64,000 nucleotides of DNA from Sebastes aleutianus (GCA_916700875.1 CAKAKS010000013.1:10732596-10796595), one strand, 5' to 3'. Numbered from the stretch's first letter, positions 9,633 to 20,265 are shown. Program-made: numbers and translations. The notes: generated by a model from the letters alone, not told the origin.

Positions 9633-10988
9633 ATTATTTGTTGTCTGCCGCAGCGGCTCAATTTGCCGTGAGCTGGAATGAGCGAGAAAAATGAAACTTG
9701 GCACGATAACTGCAAATGATGTGCATGTGCTTCTCAAGAACTATGACCCCAATCGGCCACATGGTGGCGCTGTAATTAACGCCCAAACACGCGACATTGG
9801 AAAGGCCACGCCCCGCACACCGTAAGTCCGATTGACTTGAAACTTGATAGACATGTCCAGCTCCGTGTGATCTACAATAAAGCCTCTGGGACCTCTAAAG
9901 TCCGCCTGGAAATATTTTCCGCCATATTGGATTTTTTGAAAAACGCATTTTTGACATCTCCTCCTAAACCGTTGGTCCGATTGCTACCAAATTTTCTGTG
10001 GATCATCATTGGACTAATGTCATCTAACGTTGCATAAAGCGTGTTGATACCTCATTGCGTTATGAGGCTGTTGACCAACAAACTTTTCAATAGTCGGAGC
10101 TTAGCAGGAAATTGGCCATAATTCATTGACCATTAATCCAATCATCACAAATCTTGGTAGATATCTTCAATACGTGTTTGGGAATAGGTGTATCAAAGCA
10201 TTGTCCGCTTGACCCGTAGGGGGCGCCAAAACTGTCAAAAACTTATATCGCAAGATCCGGTGGACAGAATTTTATCAAATTTGGTGTACGTACTCTGGGG
10301 GCAAGTATTAACCAAGATCTGAAGTGTCATATTGATCGGTGCATGTGGGCGTGGCCTATTCAGCATTTCATGCTAAATTATGCCTTTGCTCAATTTGCTG
10401 TGAGCTGGAATGAGCTAGAGACATGAAACTTGGTACCATAACTGTACATGATGTCATAATGCTTCACATAAAATATGAAAACAATTGGCCACATGGTGGC
10501 GCTATAAAATATTTCAAGGCCAGCCCCCCTCACACCATAAGTCCCATCAATTAGAAATTTGACAGACATGTGCTGCGGATGGTGCTCTACAAAAAAGTCT
10601 CTTGGACCACGAAAGTCCACTGACTAGATTTTCCGCCATGTTGAATTCTTTGAAAAACACATTTTTGACATCTCCTCCTAAACCGTAGGTCTGATTCTTT
10701 GCATATTTTCTGCGAATCATTATTGGACCAGGCTCATCAAAAGTTGCATAAAGCTTGTTAATATGTCATTGTGTTGTGAAGTTATTGACCAATTCATTTT
10801 TAAGGGGCGGGCTCAGCACATCAATAGACCTAACTTCACAAGCCTTTGGCCCATCGTCTCCAAACGTGCAGCATATGTTCACAAGAGTAGCTGAAACATC
10901 CGCTGAAAGTTTCATTCAAATCGGCGACTAGGGGGGCGCTTTGAGCGCGAAAGGCTATAACCCGCGAAATGCCGCTTGCGGCTTTAAT
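9633..10988 (+). repeat. Array unit 2 body (reference copy)
   Basis: The most complete unit. Module A is about 9656-10047, the linker about 10048-10387, module B about 10388-10761, and the tail runs to 10988. A and B are diverged direct repeats: both begin GCTCAATTTGC(C/T)GTGAG, pass through GGCCACATGGTGGCGCT, a TTTTCCGCCAT(A/G)TTG block, GACATCTCCTCCTAAACCG, and end in TGCATAAAGC(G/T)TGTT. The unit ends with the GCCGCTTGCGGC hairpin. A 66-codon plus-strand frame at 9837-10037 is identical to one in unit 3 but has no domain. Confidence 0.88.
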
Positions 10989-12281
10989 TATTATTTGTTG
11001 TCTGCCGCAGCGGCTCAATTTGCCGTGAGCTGGAATGAGCGAGAAAAATGAAACTTGGCACGATAACTGCAAATGATGTGCATGTGCTTCTCAAGAACTA
11101 TGACCCCAATCGGCCACATGGTGGCGCTGTAATTAACGCCCAAACACGCGACATTGGAAAGGCCACGCCCCGCACACCGTAAGTCCGATTGACTTGAAAC
11201 TTGATAGACATGTCCAGCTCCGTGTGATCTACAATAAAGCCTCTGGGACCTCTAAAGTCCGCCTGGAAATATTTTCCGCCATATTGGATTTTTTGAAAAA
11301 CGCATTTTTGACATCTCCTCCTAAACCGTTGGTCCGATTGCTACCAAATTTTCTGTGGATCATCATTGGACTAATGTCATCTAACGTTGCATAAAGCGTG
11401 TTGATACCTCATTGCGTTATGAGGCTGTTGACCAACAAACTTTTCAATAGTCGGAGCTTAGCAGGAAATTGGCCATAATTCATTGACCATTAATCCAATC
11501 ATCACAAATCTTGGTAGATATCTTCAATACGTGTTTGGGAATAGGTGTATCAAAGCATTGTCCGCTTGACCCGTAGGGGGCGCCAAAACTGTCAAAAACT
11601 TATATCGCAAGATCCGGTGGACAGAATTTTATCAAATTTGGTGCACGTACTCTGGGGGCAAGTATTAACCAAGATCTGAAGTGTGATATTGATCGGTGCA
11701 TGTGGGCGTGGCCTATTCAGCATTTTATGCTAAATTATGCCTTTGCTCAATTTGCTGTGAGCTGGAACGAGCTAGAGACATGAAACTTGGTACCTTAACT
11801 GTACATGATGTCATAATGCTTCACATAAAATATGAAAACAATTGGCCACATGGTGGCGCTATATAAATTTTCAAGGCCAGCCCCCTCACAACATAAGTCC
11901 CATCAATTTGAAATTTGACAGACATGTGCTGCTGATTGTGATCTACAAAAAAGTCTCTTGGACCACGAAAGTCCACTGACTAGATTTTCCGCCATGTTGA
12001 ATTCTTTGAAAAACACATTTTTGACATCTCCTCCTAAACCGTAGGTCTGATTGCTGGCATATTTTCTGCGAATCATTATTGCACCAGGCTTATCAAAGGT
12101 TGCATAAAGCTTGTTGATATGTTATTGTGTTGTGAAGATATTGACCAATTAATTTTTAAGGGGCGGGCTCAGCACATCAATAGACCTAACTTCACAAGCC
12201 TTTGGCCCATCGTCTCCAAACTTGCAGCATATGTTCACAAGAGTAGCTGAAACATCTGCTGAAAGTTTCATTCAAATCGGC
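10989..12281 (+). repeat. Array unit 3, first part, no hairpin leader
   Basis: Starts at TTATTTGTTGTCTGCCGCAG directly after unit 2, without any leader hairpin. It is almost identical to unit 2 at an offset of 1357 bp (for example the frame at 11194-11394 equals that at 9837-10037), which implies recent duplication. At about 12275-12281 the tail sequence CATTCAAATCGG switches to CCACATGGTGGCGC of module A, so the tail is replaced by a second, partial unit. Confidence 0.85.
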
Positions 12282-12800
12282 CACATGGTGGCGCTGTAAT
12301 TAACGCCCAAACATGCGATTTTGGAAAGGCCACGCCCCTCAAACCGTAAGTCCGATTGACTTGAAATGTTACACATATGTGCAACTCCGTGTGATCTACA
12401 ATAAAGCCTCTTGGACCTCCAAAGTGCACCTGGAAATATTTTCCGCCATATTGGATTTTTTGAAAAACACATTTTTGACATCTCCTCCTAAACCGTTGGT
12501 CTGATTGCTACCAAATTTTCAATGGATCATTATTGGACTAATGTCATCTAAAGTTGCATAAAGCGTGTTGATACCTCATTGCGTTATGAATCTGTTGACC
12601 AATGAACTTTAAGAGGGCAGGGCTCAGCACATCAATAGACCTAACTTCACAAGCCTTTGGCCCATCGTCTCCAAACTTGCAGCATATGTTCACAAGAGTA
12701 GCTGAAACATCCGCTGAAAGTTTCATTCAAATCGGTGACTAGGGGGGCGCTTTGAGCGCGAAAGGCTATAACCCGCGAAATGCCGCTTGCGGCTTTAATT
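12282..12800 (+). repeat. Array unit 3b, chimeric partial unit
   Basis: Begins in the middle of module A (GGTGGCGCTGTAATTAACGC). It is more diverged from unit 2 than unit 3 is. Near 12594-12615 it jumps from the end of module A (CTGTTGACCAA) to the tail after module B (GGGCTCAGCAC), so linker and module B are absent. It then runs to a normal GCCGCTTGCGGC end. Both junctions lie at sequences shared between modules, as expected of unequal recombination. Confidence 0.82.
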
Positions 12801-12858
12801 AGGGTTATAGCCCCGAAGGGGCATAACCCTATTGAGTTTGCGCCGGTTTGTTATTATT
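12801..12858 (+). repeat. Single hairpin leader (array unit 4)
   Basis: One leader copy with the hairpin at 12801-12830, identical to those of units 1 and 2, then GAGTTTGCGCCGGTTTG and TTATTATTATTATT. Confidence 0.92.
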
Positions 12859-13004
12859 ATTATTTGTTGTCTGCCGCAGCGGCTCAATTTGCCGTGAGCT
12901 GGAATGAGCGAGAAAAATGAAACTTGGCACGATAACTGCAAATGATGTGCATGTGCTTCTCAAGAACTATGACCCCAATCGGCCACATGGTGGCGCTGTA
13001 ATTA
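12859..13004 (+). repeat. Array unit 4 body, truncated after about 146 bp
   Basis: Matches the first part of module A of unit 2 up to GGTGGCGCTGTAATTA, then breaks into ATTATTCTTATTATTTG, where unit 5 starts. The break is at an ATTA-rich site that resembles the unit boundary, so slippage or microhomology may have caused it. Confidence 0.85.
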
Positions 13005-14345
13005 ATTATTCTTATTATTTGTTGTCTGCCGAATAGGCGCAATTTGCCGTGAGCTGGAATGAGCGAGAAACATGAAACTTGGCGCAATAACTGCAAATGA
13101 TGTGCAGCTGCTTCTCAAGAACTATGACCCCAATCGGCCACATGGTGGCGCTGTAATTAACGCCCAAACATGCGATTTTGGCAAGGCCACGCCCCGCACA
13201 CCGTAAGTCCGATTGACTTGAAACTTGACAGACATGTGCAGCTCCGTGTGATCTACAATAAAGCCTCTGGGACCACTAAAGTCCGCCTAACTAGATTTTC
13301 CGCCATATTGGATTTTTTGAAAAACACATTTTTGACATCTCCTCATAAACCGTTGGTCCGATTTCTACCAAATTTTCAGTGGATCATCATTGGACTAATG
13401 TCATCTAACGTTGCATAAAGCGTGTTGATACCTCATTGCGTTATGAAACTGTTGACCAACAAACTTTTCAATGGTCGGAGCTTAGCAGGAAATTGGCCAT
13501 AATTCATTGACCATTAGTCAAATCATCATAAATCTTGGTAGATATCTTCAATACGTGTTTGCGAATGGGCGTACCAAAGCATTGTCCGCTTGACCCATAG
13601 GGGGCGCCAAAACTGTCAAAAACTTATATCGCAAGATCCGGTGGACAGAATTTTATCAAATTTGATGCACATACTCTGGGGGCAAGTATTAACCAAGATC
13701 TGAAGTGTGATATTGATCGGTGCATGTGGGCGTGGCCTATTAAGCATTTTATGCTAAATTATGCATTTGCTCAATTTGCTGTGAGCTGGAACGAGCTAGA
13801 GACATGAAACTTGGTACCATAACTGTACATGATGTCATAATTCTTCACATAAAATATGAAAACAATTGGCCACATGGTGGCGCTATAAAAATTTTCACGG
13901 CCAGCCCCCTCACACCATAAGTCCCATCGATTAGAAATTTGACAGACATATGCTGCTGAATGTGATCTACAAAAAAGTCTCTTGGACCACGAAAGTCCAC
14001 TGACTAGATTTTCCGCCATGTTGAATTCTTTGAAAAACATATTTTTGACATCTCCTCCTAAACCGTAGGTCTGATTGCTGGCATATTTTCTGCGAATCTT
14101 TATTGGACCAGGCTCATCAAATATGTCATTGTGTTGTGAAGTTATTGACCAATTCATTTTTAAGGGCCGGGCTCAGCACATCAATAGACCTAACTTCCCA
14201 AGCCTTTGGCCCATCGTCTCCAAACTTGCAGCATATGTTCACAAGGGTAGCTGAAACATCCGCTGAAACTTTCATTCATATCGGCGACTAGGGGGGCGCT
14301 TTGAGCGCGAAAAGCTATAACCCGCGAAATGCCGCTTGCGGCTTT
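13005..14345 (+). repeat. Array unit 5 body, last unit
   Basis: Begins TTGTTGTCTGCCGAATAGG without a hairpin leader, with modules A, linker, B and tail in order. Module B lacks about 22 bp near 14121 (the AGTTGCATAAAGCTTG segment). It ends with the usual GGCTATAACCCGCG-like sequence (here AAGCTATAACCCGCG), the GCCGCTTGCGGC hairpin and TTTAATTATTATTA. The 128-codon minus-strand frame at 13771-14157 has no recognisable domain. Confidence 0.85.
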
Positions 14346-14560
14346 AATTATTATTAGTGTTGGTATTATTGTTGTTATGGATATTAGTATCATAATGTCA
14401 TCATCATTATTATTATTCATTATTATTAATACATGTGTGTGTGTATATACTGTATCATATATATATTTTACTCATTTATTTTTGAATTTTTTTATTATTA
14501 TAATTTTTTTTTGTTCTTCCTTTGCTCTCACATTATAACACAATACAAAAAAAAGAAGAT
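14346..14560. other. TTA/ATT-rich spacer after the array
   Basis: Degenerate ATT repeats, then AT-rich sequence and a short GT/AT tract. It may be the decayed target in which the array lies, since the units are joined by TTATTATT sequence. Confidence 0.5.
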
Positions 14561-14912
14561 ACCGGCATCATACGAAACTACAAAAACCTAAAGAATCCAT
14601 CGGTACCAACCATGTCATACTAGCTTCTTGTGAAAAGGTTAAATAGCGCAAGTTGGGCTAAATGTTGGTGAGGAAAAACTGTCATGGCCGTTTTCAAAGG
14701 GGTCCGTTGACCTCTGACCTCCAGATATGTGAACGAGTCTCCCCTTTACAGACATGCCCACTTTATGATAATCACATGCAGTTTGGTTCAAGTCATAGTC
14801 AAGTCAGCACACTGACACACTGACAGCTGTTGTTGCCTGTTGGGCTGCAGTTTGCCATGTTATGATTGGAACATATTGTTTTATGCTAAATGCAGTACCT
14901 GTGAGGGTTTCT
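14561..14912 (+). mobile_element. hAT-A fragment, internal part, plus orientation
   Basis: Matches the core of the 18863-19488 copy (ATCCATCGGTACCAA, TCATACTAGCTT, GACCTCTGACCTCCAGATAT, AGACATGCCCACTTTATGA). It then carries the internal section missing from that copy. Its last 113 bp (14800-14912) are the inverted partner of 7837-7949, with only three mismatches. Both element termini are missing. Confidence 0.8.
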
Positions 14913-15247
14913 GTGAGGGTTTGGTCCTCAGTATGCCAACTGCCGGAAAAAATATATCTTTATAGATAATTCTAGGGCAACAGCAAATCATGCATTCTGG
15001 CTCCACAAACACATAACAAAAGATATTTGTGATCTTATAACTAGCTAGCATTCCTCAGACAGACGAGTCATGGCCCAGGCATTAAGCAGCTCTGCAGTAG
15101 ATGCTGCTCTAAAAGGAGTAGAAAATAACTATCTCAAGAGATGTAAACCATAATCAAGCTGAGTGAGTGGAGAGGAGTGAAGTGTCTCTGTGCTAACTGA
15201 TTGAATTGGCTTCTTGATGACCGTGAAGCTGTCGCTTTGGCACCAGC

Positions 15248-15249
<2 letters not shown>

Positions 15250-15303
<54 letters not shown>
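15250..15303. repeat. (GA)n microsatellite
   Basis: Uninterrupted 54 bp. Confidence 0.97.
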
Positions 15304-15304
<1 letters not shown>

Positions 15305-17462
15305 ACAAATAAAAGTACTGTACAGGCAGGATAAATAAATCTTTATTCATGTTTGAATCATATCTGAAAAGTTTTTGCTCACAAAAAACAAAAAGATCTC
15401 CGTTACCTGGCAACAGGAGAGTGGAGTGCACTGTGGTCAAGATTACGAGGTGCCACCGCCAACCGAGGACTGATGGTTTGATAGTCTGAGATAATATCAC
15501 GCTGCTTCTGCTACCAAATATCTGCTGTTAAGTCAAATTACACCCTCATAATGTCAGTTTAAATGGACTTGAGGACAACCTCACTCTTAGATAAACTATT
15601 AGGATCAACAAAACATACTCCACAGTGAAGACGGCTGCTGTCAGGTAAGTTTCTGTATCTTTAGATGTCACAAGCACTCTTGTGAGGAGTGGAGAGAGAG
15701 GACACCATGTCCGTCCCAAGTCTCCTTCTTAACCTTTCCCCTTTTGTCGTCTTTGGTTTAAAGTAACCCTCCAAATAGAGACCTTTAGTGATAAAATACT
15801 GTACATCCATGATGCCCACACATACCTGCTCACATGTACATACATGTGCTCATATAGATTTAGACATACAGTACATGATATTCTGTACAATACACATGTA
15901 CCCACAGAGCTGCATACACATGTTATACTTTCCATAAAGCCATCTTCCAGTATCATATAGTAATGGTCATTTACATTAACTGTGATCCCTGCAGAGTCCT
16001 AGTTGTCCTACTTTCCAATATCTAAAAAAAGCACATGAATTTATTATATTAATACACGTAGAAAAACAACCTTGACTGGACCTCGAGTGGAGCTTGTTGG
16101 TATAACTGAACATCATATGAAATCAGAACCGTATCTACCATTGAGGACACTGAGGTCATATTCTTGGTATTTTCCAGAAATTTGTCAAAACAGAAATAAT
16201 CGTTGGATGTGCATACTCCCGACGGTTCTTGAACGAATCATGTGTGATGAATGCTTCTATCAGGAAAAATAACCAAATCTAAGCTTAAAATTGTGATATT
16301 TCATCAAAATCTCATTAAAGATTTCACCAAAAATACACCGTTTGCACTCACCACAGTCTGCGCTCCTCAGCGTGACTGGGAAGCCATGAACGACTCGGCT
16401 GAGACCAACAGGCACACAACACAAATTCAGAGAATCTCTGACTGAACTACAGACTGTTTACACGGGGCAGAGAGGAGAGGACAAGAGAGGTGGTAGAGGT
16501 TGTAAAAAATGTTCCCAATATCAGTAACACTTCCAGGCATTTGGAACAATGTTGTATAGATTCCTTTTTTTTCAATTTCTGTTTTGTAAATCATCAAAGA
16601 AAGCCGTGGTTCTGTTGTTTCCATAGAGGAGCAGGACTAACAGCTGGGGTTGCAGAGGATTAAGCATCCCAGAGTGAGTTCTTTTGTGCCATTAAAAAAA
16701 TATTCATTTTGTTAGACTGATTCTGGCATTATCTTTACACGCCAAATAAAGACATATATAAAGCATTTAGTATTACTCCATTAAATGTTATTCCTGGCAG
16801 CGTGGAGAGAGCTGTGGACCTTTACGTTGGGAAAAACACTTTTATGCAGCCCATTCTTTCTCTGTAATTGTATGTAGTTTTCCTGGTAAGTAATCTGTTG
16901 CTAAAAGAAGGTGAATGAGATTACAATCCTCTGAGACAGGTGCTTAGTTGGGTTGATCTTATAAGCAGTAGAACATGTGCAAAGGCTCCATTTAAATAGA
17001 AATTGCACAGCTACCTAAAATAATAAATATTAAATGAAAAATCTAAATACTAAAAATGTTGAGATATTTCAAAAATCTTAGCTATAGCCCTTGTGAAATA
17101 AATATGAAATGATAAGTTAGAAGGTGTTGTTCAAGTCAGCCACCCTCTGCACTCCCCACAAAAGTAAAGTCAATAAGTAGCTTAAAGAGAAGAGAAGAGA
17201 TCCAACAGAATCCCACTCATACAGAGGTAATCTGTGGTAAAGTAGTGTGTTTGTCCCCTGGGCTAGTTCACTGACTCACAGGCTTTTTTATCAGATACAT
17301 TCACACTTCATTATGGCTGATCCCTGCAGCCAAACACACCCAAACACACATTCTGCCCCGTCAGCTACAGTGAAGAAGTAATTAAACTTAGTAGCTCCGC
17401 TGCACCGCCACAAACAAACTGAGTCTGGCTTTAGGATCAAAGATATAGTGAATACACTCAAA

Positions 17463-17491
17463 GTGTGTGTGTGTGTGTGTGTGTGTGTGTT
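17463..17491. repeat. (GT)n microsatellite
   Basis: Uninterrupted, about 29 bp. Confidence 0.95.
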
Positions 17492-17602
17492 TATGTGTGC
17501 ATGTACAGTCAGTCAACATAAACACATGCAAAGAAATGCTAAGGGAGGTAATCTGACCTTCACGCTCTGGTGGCAGACTGTAGAGAGAAAGAACAAGAGA
17601 CG

Positions 17603-17623
17603 GAGAGAGAGAGAGAGAGAGAG
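17603..17623. repeat. (GA)n microsatellite, short
   Basis: About 21 bp, followed by purine-rich sequence. Confidence 0.9.
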
Positions 17624-18228
17624 GAAGACATGAGGCAAGAAGTGGAAAGGAGAGCTCCTCCAGACCGGAGGGCTTCAGAGACTAATTAACTTGAGAGACA
17701 TGACCTTTCTCTCCTCCTCCCTGTGAGAGAACATGCCAGCGTGTGTATTTTGAATCAATACAAGGGCAGAGTCATCACAGCCAGATGGACCCAGTACATC
17801 ATGTCTCATCATCGCGTGAGAGCCAGAGAGCGAGAGGTATAGAGGAAGGGAAAGAGAGAATTCACAGAATACCATTTTAAACGCTGACCTCTTAAACGCC
17901 ACCTCAGAAACGTGTCTGAGATGTCTGTGAATGTATCTGTGCATGTGTGAGCACCAATCTAATATGTTAGACCTTCAGGATTAGGACATGTTGGCCGGTC
18001 TGACTGCTTCAGAGGGCTGTTTGAGAACAAGCTTATAAGGAGGTTTGACATTATAAGGTTTGGATTAAATTTGGCAGATAAATTGATTTATTTGACAATA
18101 AAAAAATTAAATATAAGATTCAAAAATCCTAGTCCTAACATACAAATACACAATAAAGCAAAAAAGCTTCTATAAAAGAGTAAGAGGTTTCCTTGTCAGG
18201 CAAGAGGTTCAAAACATGCAGACATGAT

Positions 18229-18861
18229 TTAAAGCTGAAGTAGGTGAGATTGGAGCAAATATGATTAACATTTTTTTTTGTTATAATATATATATATATA
18301 TCGTGACAGTAGTACATGAGACAGGTAACCTGAAAAAGTCATGTTCCTCTGTGTCCTCCGGTGTCCTAACGGCATTTGAAAGATTTCACAGACCGGAGGA
18401 AAACAACCAATCAGAGCTGATCTGAGGTCAGCTGTCAATCACTCTGAACTCCGACCAAACGGTCAAACTAGGCAGCGCTGATCAAATATGAATCAATATT
18501 CTGTTACGTTAATGCCTATTTCTCTCCTCACATGTTCTCAGAATCATCTTGTAGTGCACGGTTTAGCTGTAAAATGAGAACGTTTGTGAAGCCGCCGCCA
18601 TTGTGAAATCTGGTGAGGGAACGCCAAGTTCCGGTCACATGACCGGAGCACAGCCAATAGGAATGCTCTGTCTCTGAAATGACCTGTGATTGGTCAAAGT
18701 CTCCCGTCACGGGCTAGATGTTCTTAAGCCTGAAAACAGAGCCATGAGGAGGAGCAGAAGTCTAGTTATCTCTCAGAACACTTGTATTACAATATGATGA
18801 AAGGTTATTATGGAATTTTTGCCCAAAGATGCCAAACATATACTGACTACTGCAGCTTTAA
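18229..18861 (+). mobile_element. TTAA-C copy 1
   Basis: Ends are TTAA-AGCTGAAGTAGG and CTACTGCAGCT-TTAA. The 633-bp interior matches the second copy at 26853-27425 in the same orientation (GATTGGAGCAAATATGATTA, GAATCAATATTCTGTTAC, GAGGAGCAGAAGTCTAGTT). A TTAA target duplication is supported by the empty site seen for copy 2. No transposase frame, so non-autonomous. Compared with copy 2 it keeps an extra stretch near 18390-18450. An (AT)n tract sits at 18284-18301. Confidence 0.85.
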
Positions 18862-18862
18862 G

Positions 18863-19488
18863 TAGGGCTGTCAAAGTTAATACGATAACGCGTTTATGCA
18901 AATTCGTTTTGGCGCCACTAATTTCTTTAACCCGTTAACGCAACATGCAATCTTTAGGTTGTAGCGGCTCAGTTTTAAAGCTAGAGTGAAGATCCTGGTA
19001 TAATATGAAACTAGACTAAACCTGATGAATCCATCGGTACCAAACATGTCATACTAGCTTGTCATGAAGGAGGCTAAATAACACTACAAACTTGCGCTAA
19101 ATTTTGGTGAGGAAAAGCTGTCATGGTCATTTTCAAAGGGGTCCCTTGACCTCTGACCTCCAGATATGTGAATGTAAATGGGTTCTATGGGTACCCACGA
19201 GTCTCCCCTTTACAGACATGCCCACTTTATGATAATCAGAAACCCTCACAGGTACTAACCTGTGAGGGTTTCTGGACAATATCTGTCATTGTTTTGTGTT
19301 GTTAATTGATTTACAATTCTAAATATATACATACATTTGCATAAAGCAGCATATTTGTCCACTCCCATGTTGATAAGAGTATTAAATACTTGACTAATCT
19401 CCTTTAACGTACATTTTGAACAGATAAAAAATGTGTGATTAATTTTCAATTAATCGCGATTAAATATTTGAATCGATTGACAGCACTA
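18863..19488 (+). mobile_element. hAT-A, copy with both ends
   Basis: Starts TAGGGCTGTCAAAG and ends CGATTGACAGCACTA. Flanking 8-mers GCTTTAAG (18855-18862) and GATTTAAC (19489-19496) agree at 6 of 8 positions, consistent with an old hAT target duplication. It lies 1 bp after TTAA-C, so it inserted at that element's edge. The interior contains AACGCGTTTATGC, GACCTCTGACCTCCAGATAT and AACATGGGAGTGGAC-type blocks shared with 7.6, 14.6 and 41 kb. No transposase. Confidence 0.75.
19237..19274. repeat. Perfect 17-bp hairpin with 4-nt loop inside hAT-A
   Basis: Arms 19237-19253 (CAGAAACCCTCACAGGT) and 19258-19274 are exact complements, with loop ACTA. It sits exactly where the 7.8- and 14.8-kb copies have about 130 bp of extra internal sequence, so a template-switch deletion probably made it. 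Confidence 0.9.
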
Positions 19489-19589
19489 GATTTAACGAAT
19501 GCATTTCAAGCCCTCCTCAGTCTGCTGTGGCTTCAATGATCCAAGAACATACCAGAGAACTGCAGCTGTAAACTGCAGCAAACACAAGG

Positions 19590-19772
19590 CTTTCATCCAG
19601 GAGACCGCTGTTCGAGTCCCATCTGTTAAAATTCACTTTCACGTTACAATCAGCTGTTTGTTCATGTCCCATCTTAACAACGCTCAGTTTCCTTTTCACT
19701 TTACAAACATAGCAGTTTTAAGTCCAACCATGTCGTTTTTTCCTAAACCTAACAAAGAGGTTTTGTTGCCAA
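19590..19772 (-). repeat. Disp-2 copy, minus orientation
   Basis: Contains CCAGGAGACCGCTGTTCG, then CATGTCG and CCTAAACCTAACAAAGAGG, TTTTGTTGCC. This is the reverse order of the plus-strand copies (AACAAAAC, TTAGGTTTAGG, ... GGTCTCCTGG). Confidence 0.7.
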
Positions 19773-19914
19773 GTGACAAGGCGGCAGTGTGTGACGAGTC
19801 GGGATGAGAACATGTTGACTCTGCCAAGATGGCGACGGCCGAAGCCGTGCACTTTGAGCTTCACCACCGCTCTTCAGAAACCTGTGGGTGACGTCACGGA
19901 GACTACGTCTACCT

Positions 19915-20120
19915 TTGATACAATCTATGGTTTAGCCACAAAAACAGCATGGTTAGGTTTAGAGAAGGAACAGGGTTTGCTAATTTATTAGGGGGTCTTT
20001 GTTGTCATAGTTACAATAAGAAGGTTAGTGAAAGACTGCAGTCATGTTTAAAAGAAACCAACATTGACTATCGGTGGGGGATGGGAAACGAACAGTGACC
20101 TCCTGTGTGACGTTTCCATG
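19915..20120 (+). repeat. Disp-2 copy, diverged, plus orientation
   Basis: AGCATGGTTAGGTTTAGAG followed by GGGAAACGAACAGTGACCTC (position of the usual 'ggtctcctgg' end). With the previous copy it forms a head-to-head pair. Confidence 0.55.
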
Positions 20121-20259
20121 ATCCTTCCACCTCAACCTCAATCAACCTGCCTGACTAGTCACTACATCACTGAGCTTCCAGCAACACCTACATTTCACTG
20201 TGCTTCTTTCTTACCTCACATGTACTATGCAAGGTCAGGGTCCCCACAAGTACAGCAAT

Positions 20260-20265
<6 letters not shown>

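Larger units (their letters stand above)
14913..18228. other. Unassigned region with microsatellites
   Basis: More than 3 kb without a recognisable gene. Contains (GA)n at 15250-15303, (GT)n at 17463-17491 and a short (GA)n at 17603-17623. A perfect donor-like CAG|GTAAGT occurs at about 15643, but no coding frame with an acceptor lies upstream. Frames at 15129-15500, 15729-15956, 16072-16272 and 17675-17944 show no domain; the first is largely a (GA)n translation. Confidence 0.4.

Noticed and set aside
9837..11394. Identical 66-codon frames in array units 2 and 3 (and a similar one in unit 5) as a conserved small protein
   Set aside because: Identity follows from recent DNA duplication. No domain, no start context, and the frame is broken in other units. 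A dN/dS test over many copies would be needed to revive it.
13771..14157. 128-codon minus-strand frame in array unit 5 as a gene
   Set aside because: The equivalent region in units 1-3 has stops, and the repeated YSATMWPI pattern is just the translated GGCCACATGGTGGCGCTATA-type motif.
15620..15650. Perfect donor-like CAG|GTAAGT as an exon end
   Set aside because: The only open upstream frame begins right after a stop at about 15600 and has no acceptor, so it is probably chance.
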